A stretch of 12,071 bases of DNA from Clostridia bacterium DTU080 (GCA_001513395.1 LFTP01000146.1:1-12071); one strand, 5' to 3'; numbered from the stretch's first letter, positions 1 to 8,249 are shown. The notes: generated from the letters alone by a model not told the origin. Numbers and translations: made by a program.

Positions 1-1
1 G

Positions 2-1387
2 TCGAAGACATTGCCGACTCCGCACTCGAATATGATCATTGACCAGTACGGGTACATCTACACATCGACGGTCTATGATCGGAAGAACCAGATCAAGAAG
101 CTGAACAGTGTGGGCACCGACGTTTTGAACAACAGTGACTACGTCTATGGATATACATTCCGGCGCGGTAGTCAGTATGTCCAGCCCAACTTCGTTGATC
201 TGACCGTGAATGAGAAAGGGATCATCTCAGCTCTGGATTCTCAAAACGGCTGGATCTATCAGTACGACCAGGACCGCAACCTTTTGCTGATGTTCGGCGG
301 AAAGGGCGAAGAGAAGGGATACTTCGGCTATCCGACGAGTATTGTGGGGGACGCTGACGGGTATCTCTACATCCTCGATAAGGACCGCAACAACGTTCAG
401 ATATTCCGTCCGACGCAGTTTGCGGAACTGGTACATGCAGCGAGTGAACTCTACGTAGACGGCCGTTACCAAGAGGCCGCGGGACCGTGGCGTGAGGTCA
501 TTAAGTACAACACGAACTACTCGCTGGCCTGGTCCGGTATCGGCAAGGCATACATGAAGCTGGAGGAGTTTGACAAGGCGCTGCAGGCTTACCACTACGC
601 GCGGAATCGCGACGGCTATTCTGAGGCGTTCGGGGAGTTGCGGCATGCCTGGGTGCGTGCCAACTTCGGATTGGCAGTACTGCTGATCGCTGCTTTCATC
701 CTGCTCATCGTCGGTATTGTCAAGGCGCTGCAGTGGATCTATCGTCGGCCATGGGACCAAAGCGGCATCGTGGTACGTACGCTTCAGTTGATGCTCAAGA
801 TCATGTTCCGTCCCGCCGAAGGGTTCTGGGAGCTGAAGGTGGAGAGAAAGGGCAGTCCGTTAGTTGGGGCCATCCTCATGCTCCTGGTTTTTGCTGTGCG
901 CGTCTTTGATATCCAGTTCAAGAGCTACCAGATAGCGAATGTCGATCCGAAAGACGTGAGCCTGTTCCTGGAGATCGCACGCATCTTCGGTGTCTGGGTT
1001 GTCTGGGGAGTGGCCAACTACGGCGTTGGGGCCATTTTTGAGGGTGAAGGCTTCTTCCGTGATGTGATGATGTCCGCAGCCTATAGCATGGGACCCTACT
1101 TGCTGTTTACCTGGCCGCTGACGCTGTTCACACATGTTCTGACACGGGCGGAGAAGAGTTACGTCGACTTCTTCTTCAACCTCATCGTCTATTGGAGCTT
1201 GGCCCTCGTAGTCCTCTCAGTCCGACACATCCACAACTTCAATTTCCGAGTTACAGCCACGACGACACTCTTGTCCATCTTCGGCATGTTCATCATCGTG
1301 GGTGTACTCGGATTGATGTGGGTGTTGACCGATCAGTTGGTGACGTTCATCCAGGAGATGGTGATTGAGATTGCCATCCGAGCGTAG
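2..1387 (+). CDS. YIP1-like membrane protein with beta-propeller (NHL-like) and TPR segments, 5' partial
   Basis: The reading frame is open to the left edge (codons from position 2), so the start lies outside the window; the TTG at 11 and ATG at 32 are internal. The visible 461 residues show an N-terminal beta-propeller-like part (about 1-140) with NHL-type repeats such as GYLYILDKDRNNVQIF. Next comes a TPR-like helical pair (about 140-215, with DGRYQEAAGPW and LEEFDKALQAYHYA), then a membrane segment (about 222-245). The C-terminal half has several more hydrophobic segments and resembles the YIP1 family. The protein is probably anchored in the membrane with its propeller/TPR part exposed. 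YIP1-family proteins are often encoded next to DUF5696 proteins and MalF/MalG permeases, as here, but their role in bacteria is not established. An assembly or sensing role for the transporter is my inference. Confidence 0.8.
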   Translation, partial: SKTLPTPHSNMIIDQYGYIYTSTVYDRKNQIKKLNSVGTDVLNNSDYVYGYTFRRGSQYVQPNFVDLTVNEKGIISALDSQNGWIYQYDQDRNLLLMFGGKGEEKGYFGYPTSIVGDADGYLYILDKDRNNVQIFRPTQFAELVHAASELYVDGRYQEAAGPWREVIKYNTNYSLAWSGIGKAYMKLEEFDKALQAYHYARNRDGYSEAFGELRHAWVRANFGLAVLLIAAFILLIVGIVKALQWIYRRPWDQSGIVVRTLQLMLKIMFRPAEGFWELKVERKGSPLVGAILMLLVFAVRVFDIQFKSYQIANVDPKDVSLFLEIARIFGVWVVWGVANYGVGAIFEGEGFFRDVMMSAAYSMGPYLLFTWPLTLFTHVLTRAEKSYVDFFFNLIVYWSLALVVLSVRHIHNFNFRVTATTTLLSIFGMFIIVGVLGLMWVLTDQLVTFIQEMVIEIAIRA

Positions 1388-1423
1388 GCATGGAGGCCGT
1401 GACTATCGCTGTCGACTTGCGCT

Positions 1424-1438
1424 GAGGAGGCCGTGTTT
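1424..1438 (+). promoter_or_regulatory. Shine-Dalgarno site that decides the DUF5696 start
   Basis: GAGGAGG (1424-1430) lies 8 nt before ATG 1439 but only 2 nt before the in-frame GTG 1433, so ATG 1439 is the better start. The 10-mer GGAGGCCGTG occurs at 1392-1401 and again at 1426-1435, a short direct repeat in the intergenic gap. The leader CTGAGGAGGC...CGTGT...ATG (1422-1441) is almost repeated before the second permease (4587-4606). Confidence 0.6.
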
Positions 1439-3682
1439 ATGAGACACAGTAGGTGGCTTATAGTATGTGGGTTGGTGATGATTGCATTTCTCGCCCTGGC
1501 ACCTGTGGTTGGTGCGCAAGGCTTCGGGTTTGGCAACCTGTTTGGCGGTTTCTTCGGGTTTGAAGAAGAGGAGGAAGAAGAAGAGTCGAAAGTGGCTCCC
1601 GACGGTATTCCTATCGGCTTCAGCTTGGTAGCGGAGAACCGCAATCTTGAGTTGTTCTTGGATGCTGAACAGGCGCAGTTGCTCGTACGAGACAAAGAGA
1701 CCCAGGCCATTTGGCGTACGAATCCGGATCTCGACAATATGCAAATGTCCGTGGGGCAATTGTGGGAAAAGCACATGCGCTCGCAGGTGATCATTCAATA
1801 CACCGATGACAAGAAGCGCAACAAGAAGACTACGAACAACATTGACCAGCAGGCCATCGTGACCTACGAGCCGATTCCCAGAGGGGTTCGTGCTATCTTC
1901 CACATGCAGGCTTTAGGATTCCAGATTCCGGTTGAGTACCGGCTGGGCGAGAACTACCTGGAAGCCCGGATTCCCGATGATCTGCTCTTGGAGACATCAA
2001 CGTACGCTCTCGTGACGATTGAATTGGTACCGTTCTTCGGGGCGGCGACCGATGATGACGTTGGCTACATGGTTATCCCGGACAGCTCGGGAGCTGTGAC
2101 CTATTTCAAGAAGGACCACCCGCGCTACGCGCGACAGTTCCAAGAGTTCGCGTACGGCCCGGATGAGGTACGCTTCTATGGGATGCGAGACTACTTCATC
2201 GCCTACAACCAGGCGCGGCGCCAGGTGTTTGGGCCGTACTTCGGATTGGTCAACGGCGATCAGGCATTCCTGGGTTTGGTCACTGAGGGCGACTTCGATG
2301 TGAAGATTAACGCCGCTCCGAGCGGATACATCGTTGATCTTTACCGAGCCGGCGCTGAGTTCGAGATTCGGAAGGAGTACTCGGCCCTCCTGTCTCGTAC
2401 GCGTCGTGTGCAGACCATGGAAGGCCAGCGCATCGCTACGGATCGTGCGGTTCGCTGGTACCTGTTGACGGGTGAGGATGCCAACTACGTAGGCATGGCC
2501 AACACCTACAGAGACTATCTGAGAGAGAAGTACAACATCGTCGGACGTCTTGGGTTGAAAGATGACGTAGCCCCGTTGCATGTCCGCATCACGCAAGCGG
2601 TAACGAAGCCCGGTCTGATTCTCGACGAGCTCATTACGGTGACTACTTTTGAGCAGGCGCGCGAGATTGTCGAGAGACTCCAAGAGATCGGGATCAGCAA
2701 CATGGATGTCACGTTGGTTGGCTGGACCGAGAGAGGCGTAGACGGTATTGTCCCGCGTCACTGGCCCCCGGAGAGGGCGCTTGGAGGGGCCAAAGGTCTG
2801 CAAGAGTTTGCTCAGTGGGCCAAAGAGCGCGGTGTAGACGTGTTCTTGGAGGATAACTACCTTGATGCCAACCAGAGCAACGGTGGTTTCTCCGCCCGAA
2901 ACGATGTCGTTCGTACGGCTGCCAAGACACCGGTGCACTCCGGTCGGCGCTTCTTGATCTCTCCGATCGTGGCATACAACAAGTTCGCCCGTGAGTCGAT
3001 CCCGAGATTGGCGGAACTTGGGGTTGCCGGTTTGGACCTTAAGCACGTCGGGGAAATGCTCATCTACGATCGCAACGATACTGCTCGGGCTGAACGGGCA
3101 GACACTGCTGCAGCCTGGCTGAATATCGCCGCGCTGGCGAGGAAGCTGATGGGCCGTGTGGCTGTTCAGGGAGGCAACGCCTTCTTCCTGGCGGTGGCAG
3201 ACAAGGTGACCAACGCTCCGATCGATGAAAGCACGCACGTGTTTGTCGATCACTCGATTCCGTTCTACCAGATTGTGATACACGGTCTCGTCCCCGTATA
3301 TGGGTATCCGAGCAACCTTCGCAATGATCCGCGCAAGGAGTTCTTGCGCATGGTGGAGTACGGTATGTTGCCCATTTTTGAGTTGACGTACGAGGACTCG
3401 GCTCTGCTGCGTGACACTGAGTATGCCATGCTGTTCAGTTCGCAGTTTGACACCTGGCTCGAGACCGTCAAGGAGGAGTTCGAGGCCATCAACGTCGGAA
3501 TGGGTATGCTGCAGCGGGTGGCCATCGTGAGTCACGGCCAAATCGCCCCCAACGTGTTTGAAACCGGGTACGAGGACGGCACCAGAGTCATTGTGAACTA
3601 CAATGACTATCCCTATGAGGAAGATTCAGTGACGGTTCCCGCGCTCGATTATGTCATTCTGAAAGGGGAGCACAGCCTGTGA
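1439..3682 (+). CDS. Secreted DUF5696-type protein
   Basis: This 747-residue protein starts with a signal peptide (basic MRHSR, a hydrophobic core, then likely cleavage after VVGA near residue 26). A Gly/Phe-rich stretch and a run of eight glutamates (residues 42-49) follow. The body matches my recollection of the DUF5696 family. It has a beta-rich N-terminal half with GYMVIPDSSGA (about 208-219), then WYLLTGEDANYVGMANTYR (about 340-359), then a C-terminal half with the alternating helix/strand look of a TIM barrel. That half includes FLEDNYLDAN and LKHVG segments, as in some glycoside-hydrolase-like proteins. No catalytic pair can be assigned by eye. It lies between a YIP1-like membrane protein and two sugar ABC permeases and shares a 4-nt GTGA overlap with the first. 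A role in binding or processing a glycan for import is inferred. The family is uncharacterised as far as I know. Confidence 0.75.
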   Translation: MRHSRWLIVCGLVMIAFLALAPVVGAQGFGFGNLFGGFFGFEEEEEEEESKVAPDGIPIGFSLVAENRNLELFLDAEQAQLLVRDKETQAIWRTNPDLDNMQMSVGQLWEKHMRSQVIIQYTDDKKRNKKTTNNIDQQAIVTYEPIPRGVRAIFHMQALGFQIPVEYRLGENYLEARIPDDLLLETSTYALVTIELVPFFGAATDDDVGYMVIPDSSGAVTYFKKDHPRYARQFQEFAYGPDEVRFYGMRDYFIAYNQARRQVFGPYFGLVNGDQAFLGLVTEGDFDVKINAAPSGYIVDLYRAGAEFEIRKEYSALLSRTRRVQTMEGQRIATDRAVRWYLLTGEDANYVGMANTYRDYLREKYNIVGRLGLKDDVAPLHVRITQAVTKPGLILDELITVTTFEQAREIVERLQEIGISNMDVTLVGWTERGVDGIVPRHWPPERALGGAKGLQEFAQWAKERGVDVFLEDNYLDANQSNGGFSARNDVVRTAAKTPVHSGRRFLISPIVAYNKFARESIPRLAELGVAGLDLKHVGEMLIYDRNDTARAERADTAAAWLNIAALARKLMGRVAVQGGNAFFLAVADKVTNAPIDESTHVFVDHSIPFYQIVIHGLVPVYGYPSNLRNDPRKEFLRMVEYGMLPIFELTYEDSALLRDTEYAMLFSSQFDTWLETVKEEFEAINVGMGMLQRVAIVSHGQIAPNVFETGYEDGTRVIVNYNDYPYEEDSVTVPALDYVILKGEHSL

Positions 3683-4554
3683 AGCTTACTCTGAATCAGC
3701 GTCGAGCGTTAACTGGTTTTATGTTCATCTCTCCGTGGTTCGTCGGATTCCTGCTCTTCATGGCTAAGCCATTCATCGACTCGTTTTGGATCAGCTTCAA
3801 CACGGTTGACATGATGGCCGGGTTCTCACTAAAGTGGGTGGGTTTTCAGAACTACGTCGAAGCGTTTACGATTGATGAGCGTTTCGTGCCTACGTTGATC
3901 CGTGCGGTGCGAGACATGTGCGTTAACGTTCCGGTTATACTTGTGTTCGCGTTGTTTACGGCGTTCTTGACAAACCAGGACCTGATCGGGCGAGCCTTCT
4001 TCCGCGGCGTGTTCTTCCTGCCGGTGGTAATTGCGTCAGGTCTGGTCGTTCAGCAGCTGTTCTCTCAGGGAGCGGGAAGACTCGCCAGTCAGTCGCAGAC
4101 GATGCAGTTGATTGACGTCCCGGGGCTCATCTACATGTATTTGGGCCCCGCGGCTCAGATTGTAAACGACCTGCTCAATCGAATTGTACTGGTGTTGTGG
4201 TCGTCCGGTATTCAGATCCTGCTCTACCTTGCGGGTTTGCAGGGCATCTCGAGCAGCCTTTACGAGGCGGCGCGTTGTGACGGAGCCACAGACTGGGAGT
4301 TGTTCTGGAAGATCACTCTGCCCATGCTGTCCCCGATTGTGTTGGTTAACGTCATTTACTCGATCGTCGACTCTTTTACCGACCGGTTCAACCCGATGTT
4401 GGACCTGATCCGGAACTACGCCTTCACCGGTCAGTTCAGATTGGGCTACGCCGCTGCGGCTGGGTGGGTGTATTTCATAGTCATCTTCCTGATCATCTTG
4501 GCGGTTGTTCTGTCTTCGAGGCGTTGGGTGTTCTACGCTGGCGAGCGTGACTAG
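3679..4554 (+). CDS. Carbohydrate ABC transporter permease, MalF/UgpA type
   Basis: This 291-residue inner-membrane permease has about six membrane segments. It carries the ABC-permease EAA loop at about residues 196-215, reading EAARCDGATDWELFWKITLP, which contacts the ATPase. The N-terminal pattern (short basic head, then FMFISPWFVGFLLF and PFIDSFWISF) is typical of the MalF/UgpA/LacF subgroup (CUT1 sugar importers). The GTG start overlaps the upstream stop (GTGA, 3679-3682) and has AAAGGGGAG 8 nt upstream, so translation is probably coupled to the DUF5696 gene. With the following gene it should form a heterodimeric channel. The substrate cannot be told from the sequence; oligosaccharides or glycosides are likely for this family. 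No ATPase is encoded here. CUT1 importers in Firmicutes often use a shared MsmK/MsmX-type ATPase encoded elsewhere. Confidence 0.93.
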   Translation: MKLTLNQRRALTGFMFISPWFVGFLLFMAKPFIDSFWISFNTVDMMAGFSLKWVGFQNYVEAFTIDERFVPTLIRAVRDMCVNVPVILVFALFTAFLTNQDLIGRAFFRGVFFLPVVIASGLVVQQLFSQGAGRLASQSQTMQLIDVPGLIYMYLGPAAQIVNDLLNRIVLVLWSSGIQILLYLAGLQGISSSLYEAARCDGATDWELFWKITLPMLSPIVLVNVIYSIVDSFTDRFNPMLDLIRNYAFTGQFRLGYAAAAGWVYFIVIFLIILAVVLSSRRWVFYAGERD

Positions 4555-4603
4555 TTCTTCGAGAATGGCGTAGTGCCGTAGTCCGACTGAGGAGGCACGT
4601 GTA

Positions 4604-5542
4604 ATGGCGAAAGTACTTGATAACCTGAGGGCTAGAACCATTGATGCTCCATGGTTTTTGATCTACCGTCGGCGTACAGAGAATCTCTTCTTTCAGGTAC
4701 TGATGTATCTGATCCTGTTCAACATCGCGTTTACGTTCCTGTATCCGGTGTTGTACATGGTCTCGACGGCGTTTATGACCATCGAGGACTTTGTAGATCC
4801 GGCCGTTTACTGGATTCCCAGGACATTGAACTGGGACAACTTCCACCTGGCGTTCTTGGGTATGAACTACAAGATCGCCTTGAAAAACAGCTTGATCATC
4901 GCTTTGGTGGCAGCCGTTGGGCAGTTGGTCTCCTGCGCGATGGCCGGGTATGGTTTTGGACGGATCCGGTTCCCGGGTCGTGAGTTCTTGTTCTTGCTAG
5001 TGATTTTCACGTTCATCGTACCGCCGCAGACTATCATTGTTCCGCTGTTTATTCTGTATCGTAAGTTGGGTTGGATCGATACGTACTATCCCTTTACGGT
5101 ACCGACCTTCTTTGCACACGGTTTGCGAGGTCCGTTGTTCGTGATCATCTTCCGACAGTTCTTCCGGCGACAGCCGTGGGAGCTCGAGGATGCTGCTCGC
5201 GTGGATGGTTGCGGTGCGTTGCGCACCTTCTTTAGGATCATGCTTCCTTTGTCGAAGCCCGCGTTGGTGGTAACCTTCCTGTTCTCACTGGTCTGGCACT
5301 GGAATGACTTCTATGAGCCCATGATGTATTTGATGAAGCCGCAGAACTTCACCGTGCCCTTGCGCTTGTCGATTCTACAGTCGTCGTTGAACGAAGTGAC
5401 AGGCGGGCAAGCAGGCGAGTTCTTTAACGAACCGCTTATTATGGCGGCGTGTCAGTTAGTAGTTGTACCGCCGCTCATCTTGTACTTGTTCTTCCAGCGT
5501 CACTTCGTAGAGTCCATCGAGCGTACTGGCTTGGTCGACTGA
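4604..5542 (+). CDS. Carbohydrate ABC transporter permease, MalG/UgpE type
   Basis: This 312-residue permease partners the preceding MalF-type subunit. It has about six membrane segments and the EAA-loop sequence EDAARVDGCGALRTFFRIML from about residue 195. The GAGRIRFPGRE-like motif (here GYGFGRIRFPGREFLF) and the closing QRHFVESIERTGLVD are characteristic of MalG/UgpE-family proteins, whose C-termini commonly end in a ...GxxxGAVK/GLVD-like tail. The ATG at 4604 is preceded by TGAGGAGG with an 8-nt spacer. The 49-nt gap from the previous stop holds no other signal. The gene is the last of the transport operon, and a strong hairpin follows its stop by 8 nt. Substrate is unknown. Confidence 0.94.
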   Translation: MAKVLDNLRARTIDAPWFLIYRRRTENLFFQVLMYLILFNIAFTFLYPVLYMVSTAFMTIEDFVDPAVYWIPRTLNWDNFHLAFLGMNYKIALKNSLIIALVAAVGQLVSCAMAGYGFGRIRFPGREFLFLLVIFTFIVPPQTIIVPLFILYRKLGWIDTYYPFTVPTFFAHGLRGPLFVIIFRQFFRRQPWELEDAARVDGCGALRTFFRIMLPLSKPALVVTFLFSLVWHWNDFYEPMMYLMKPQNFTVPLRLSILQSSLNEVTGGQAGEFFNEPLIMAACQLVVVPPLILYLFFQRHFVESIERTGLVD

Positions 5543-5550
5543 GTCTCTGG

Positions 5551-5580
5551 GAAAACGCCGACCTGCGGGTCGGCGTTTTC
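5551..5580 (+). terminator. Intrinsic terminator after the transporter operon
   Basis: GAAAACGCCGACC (5551-5563) and GGTCGGCGTTTTC (5568-5580) form a perfect 13-bp stem with a TGCG loop. The GC-rich core is flanked by A4 on the left and T4 on the right, so it could work in both directions. It begins 8 nt after the permease stop and ends 28 nt before the next promoter element. Confidence 0.88.
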
Positions 5581-5608
5581 GCCATACGGGTCGCGAAAAC
5601 TCAGCATA

Positions 5609-5617
5609 TGGTATAAT
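5609..5617 (+). promoter_or_regulatory. Extended -10 promoter of the pantothenate operon
   Basis: TGGTATAAT (5609-5617) is a consensus extended -10 element (TGnTATAAT). At 17-nt spacing the -35 position reads about GGTCGC, with no good TTGACA match, consistent with an extended -10 promoter. Transcription would start near 5624, giving a leader of about 33 nt before the GTG at 5657. That is too short for a riboswitch. Confidence 0.72.
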
Positions 5618-5656
5618 CAGCCTGAGTCTCCCCACAGTCTACTTGGAGGTGCTCAG

Positions 5657-6532
5657 GTGGGCACGAGCGTCAGTTTCATAGGAGCGGGACGAGTTGGTTC
5701 CAGCTTGGCTCGCGCGTTGAGTACGCGAGGCTATGAAGTTAATGTACTTGTCCGACGATCGTTGGCGCGCGCTGAGAAGACCGTCGCGAGAGTGGGGGCG
5801 GGGCGGGCATCGGCAGATGTGGCGGAAGCCACGGAGGCGGACATAGTCTTTTTGACGGTTCCCGACAGCGCCATAGAGCAGGTATGTAATGATGTCGCTG
5901 CCCGGGATCTGTGGCAGCCGAGACATACTGTCGTTCACTGCAGCGGGGCTTTGAACCTTCAGGTATTAAGGGCTGCGGCCGATAGGGGCTCTGCAGTCCT
6001 TTCGTTGCATCCGATGCAAAGCGTCGCAGACACTCTTTCGGGTGCCGAAAGCATGATTGGATCCTACTTCGGCCTGGAAGGGTGCGGGCGGGGACTGATC
6101 GTTGGAGAGCAGCTCGTTCAGGCGCTGAGCGGGCGTGCTTTGCATATTGCTCCCGGAGGCAAGGCGGCATACCATGCCGCTGCAGTCATGGTGAGCAATT
6201 ATCTTGTTGCGTTGATGGATGTAGCTTCTGATTTGTTCGTTCAAGCTGGTTTGCCAAGAGAGGACGCCGTTGCCGCTTTGCTCCCGTTGGCCAAGGGTAC
6301 TTTGGCCAATATTGAACAGCAGGGGATTCCGACAGCCCTCACCGGGCCTGTCGAACGCGGCGACGTGACGACAGTGGCAAGCCACATGCGGATACTGGAT
6401 GAAAACCCTGAGTTGAGGGAGATCTACTCCCTGTTAGGAAGGAGAACGATTCATCTGGCCAAGAAAAAAGGGAGTGCCAGTGACAGTGAGCTGGCCGCTA
6501 TAGCCGCCTTATTGCAACAGCGAAATCAATAA
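5657..6532 (+). CDS. Rossmann-fold DUF2520 oxidoreductase, candidate ketopantoate reductase
   Basis: This 291-residue soluble NAD(P)-binding protein has an N-terminal Rossmann fold with GAGRVG at residues 9-14. Arg33-Arg34 after the second strand would favour NADPH over NADH. The C-terminal helical half has the DUF2520 signatures KAAYHAAAVMVSNY (169-182) and LTGPVERGD (228-236). GTG 5657 has GGAGGT six bases upstream. It is the first gene of an operon with panB, panC and panD but no panE. DUF2520-type proteins are commonly encoded beside panBCD, and alternative ketopantoate reductases (PanG) have been described in bacteria lacking PanE. I therefore infer reduction of 2-dehydropantoate to pantoate, the step between PanB and PanC. 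IlvC encoded elsewhere could do this instead, so the function is not proven. Confidence 0.75.
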   Translation: MGTSVSFIGAGRVGSSLARALSTRGYEVNVLVRRSLARAEKTVARVGAGRASADVAEATEADIVFLTVPDSAIEQVCNDVAARDLWQPRHTVVHCSGALNLQVLRAAADRGSAVLSLHPMQSVADTLSGAESMIGSYFGLEGCGRGLIVGEQLVQALSGRALHIAPGGKAAYHAAAVMVSNYLVALMDVASDLFVQAGLPREDAVAALLPLAKGTLANIEQQGIPTALTGPVERGDVTTVASHMRILDENPELREIYSLLGRRTIHLAKKKGSASDSELAAIAALLQQRNQ

Positions 6533-6539
6533 AAGACGG

Positions 6540-7385
6540 GTGATGGAAGTGGATGCAGCAACACGCAAAGTTCGGGTTCCTGATTTCCTGGCTATGAAGG
6601 CTCGCGGCGAGCGAATCACGATGTTGACCGCTTATGATTACACGATGGCCCGTCTGATCGACGCCGCCGGGATAGATGCCATCTTGGTCGGCGATTCGGT
6701 AGGTAACGTGCATCTGGGCTATTCCACCACGCTACCGGTGACTATGGAAGAGATGTTGCATCACACCCGAGCCGTATGTCGGGGTGTTCGCAGGGCGCTG
6801 GTCGTCGCTGACCTGCCCTTTCTCTCTTTTCAGGTGGATCCGTTGGAGGCGGTTCGCAACGCTGGGCGCATCTTGAAAGAGGGGGGCGCTGATGCCGTAA
6901 AGATCGAAGGCGGACAGATCGTCTTGCCGGCGGTGCGGCATATGGTTCAGATCGGCATCCCCGTGATGGGGCATCTGGGATTGACGCCTCAATCAGTCCA
7001 CAAGTTCGGAGGCTTCAGGGTACAAGCCCGAAGTCGGGAGGCGGCAAAAGCCCTTCTGGAGGATGCGTTGGCTTTGGAGGACGCCGGGGCGTTCAGCATA
7101 GTCTTAGAAGGCGTTCCGAGTGATGTCGCTGCCGAGGTGACGAGTCAACTGCGGATTCCCACCATCGGGATTGGCGCGGGACCGGCGTGTGACGGCCAAG
7201 TATTGGTCTGCTATGATGCGTTGGGTATGTTCGAAGACTTTAAGCCTAAGTTCGTCAAACGGTTTGCGAAACTGGGCGAGGAGATCAGACGGGCCGTGGC
7301 GGAGTATTGTAAAGGAGTACGTGAGGGAACGTTTCCCGATCTGGAGCATTCCTACGGTCCTTTAGAGAAGACGGAGGAAAAATAG
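6540..7385 (+). CDS. panB: 3-methyl-2-oxobutanoate hydroxymethyltransferase (ketopantoate hydroxymethyltransferase)
   Basis: PanB transfers a hydroxymethyl group from 5,10-methylenetetrahydrofolate to 2-oxoisovalerate, giving ketopantoate, the first committed step of pantothenate synthesis in the cytosol. At 281 residues it has the usual length plus a slightly long N-terminus. Visible motifs are TAYDY (30-34), VGDSVG (50-55), ADLPF (90-94), KIEGG (121-125), GHLGLTPQS (144-152) and the catalytic LEGVP (189-193). Asp52, Asp91 and Glu123 match the Mg-binding residues and Glu190 the general base. The start is ambiguous: GTG 6540 and ATG 6543 are adjacent and only a weak purine stretch (AAAAGACGGG) precedes them, 7 nt after the previous stop. 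Translation may depend on reinitiation from the DUF2520 gene. The stop TAG shares its last base with the panC start. Confidence 0.96.
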   Translation: MMEVDAATRKVRVPDFLAMKARGERITMLTAYDYTMARLIDAAGIDAILVGDSVGNVHLGYSTTLPVTMEEMLHHTRAVCRGVRRALVVADLPFLSFQVDPLEAVRNAGRILKEGGADAVKIEGGQIVLPAVRHMVQIGIPVMGHLGLTPQSVHKFGGFRVQARSREAAKALLEDALALEDAGAFSIVLEGVPSDVAAEVTSQLRIPTIGIGAGPACDGQVLVCYDALGMFEDFKPKFVKRFAKLGEEIRRAVAEYCKGVREGTFPDLEHSYGPLEKTEEK

Positions 7386-8242
7386 TGGTGCAGCTCGTAC
7401 ACACGATAAAGGCTGTTCGCGATGCAGTAGCTGATGCCCGAAGGAGAGGGCTCAAGGCAGGTTTGGTTCCCACGATGGGAGCTCTTCACGACGGACACGG
7501 CAGCCTGATCGAGGCCGCTCGGCGTGAATGTGGCTATGTTGTGGTGAGCATCTTCGTGAACCCCCTCCAATTCGGGCCTACCGAGGACTACGACAGATAT
7601 CCGCGCACATTAGAGCGGGACGTCGCCTACTGCGGGGAAAAGGGAGCTGATCTGGTCTTCGCCCCCGAGGTTCGGGAGATGTATCCGTCGCCGTCATTGA
7701 CTTTCGTATCGGTGGAGAAGATCACTGACACTCTCTGCGGTGCTTCCCGCCCCGGCCATTTCCGCGGTGTGGCCACCGTGGTGAGCAAGTTGTTCAATAT
7801 CGTCTTGCCTGATGTGGCCTACTTCGGGCAAAAAGACGCGCAGCAGGCTGCAGTGATTAAGCGCATGGTGAGCGATCTCAACTTCCCGCTTACGGTGGCC
7901 GTGGTGCCAACCTTTCGCGAGCCGGACGGTCTGGCCATGAGTTCTCGCAACAGGTATCTGTCTAAAGAAGACCGGCAGGCCGCTTTGGTTTTGTATCGGA
8001 GTCTGCAAGGAGCCATGTCGTTGCTCGAACACGGCGAACGGCGGCCTGATGTCATTCGCTCCTATCTGCGGTCTACTATAGAGGCAGAGCCACGGGCCAG
8101 ACTAGACTACGCCGATGTCGTCGATCCGGAGACGATGCAACCGGTCACGGAAATCGAGGGCGACGTTTTGTTGGTCGTGGCCGCCTACTTCGGAGAGGCC
8201 CGCCTGATCGATAACATGCTCTTTTCGTTGCCCGTGAGGTGA
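7385..8242 (+). CDS. panC: Pantothenate synthetase (pantoate--beta-alanine ligase)
   Basis: PanC joins pantoate and beta-alanine with ATP, via a pantoyl-adenylate, to make pantothenate. The 285 residues match the normal family length. Seen in order are VPTMGALHDGH (28-38) with the HxGH nucleotide motif, FVNPLQFGP, GHFRGVATVV, the YFGQKDAQQ segment (146-154) and the KMSKS-like MSSRNRYLS (185-193). The GTG at 7385 overlaps the panB stop by one base and has GGAGG at 7373-7377 with 7-nt spacing; a second GTG at 7388 is less well spaced. Gly39 follows the HDGH motif, where many homologues have a larger residue. The product of the preceding two steps and of PanD (beta-alanine) meet here, so the operon encodes a complete route if the DUF2520 protein is the reductase. 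Confidence 0.97.
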   Translation: MVQLVHTIKAVRDAVADARRRGLKAGLVPTMGALHDGHGSLIEAARRECGYVVVSIFVNPLQFGPTEDYDRYPRTLERDVAYCGEKGADLVFAPEVREMYPSPSLTFVSVEKITDTLCGASRPGHFRGVATVVSKLFNIVLPDVAYFGQKDAQQAAVIKRMVSDLNFPLTVAVVPTFREPDGLAMSSRNRYLSKEDRQAALVLYRSLQGAMSLLEHGERRPDVIRSYLRSTIEAEPRARLDYADVVDPETMQPVTEIEGDVLLVVAAYFGEARLIDNMLFSLPVR

Positions 8243-8249
8243 ACAGACT

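Noticed and set aside
1997..3541. Long reverse-strand open frame of about 514 codons opposite the DUF5696 gene
   Set aside because: It lies wholly within a forward gene with a signal peptide, ribosome binding site and family-like motifs. Its translation shows no domain or signal and is codon-bias shadow.
5618..5656. Riboswitch in the pantothenate operon leader
   Set aside because: The predicted leader is only about 33 nt, too short for a known riboswitch.
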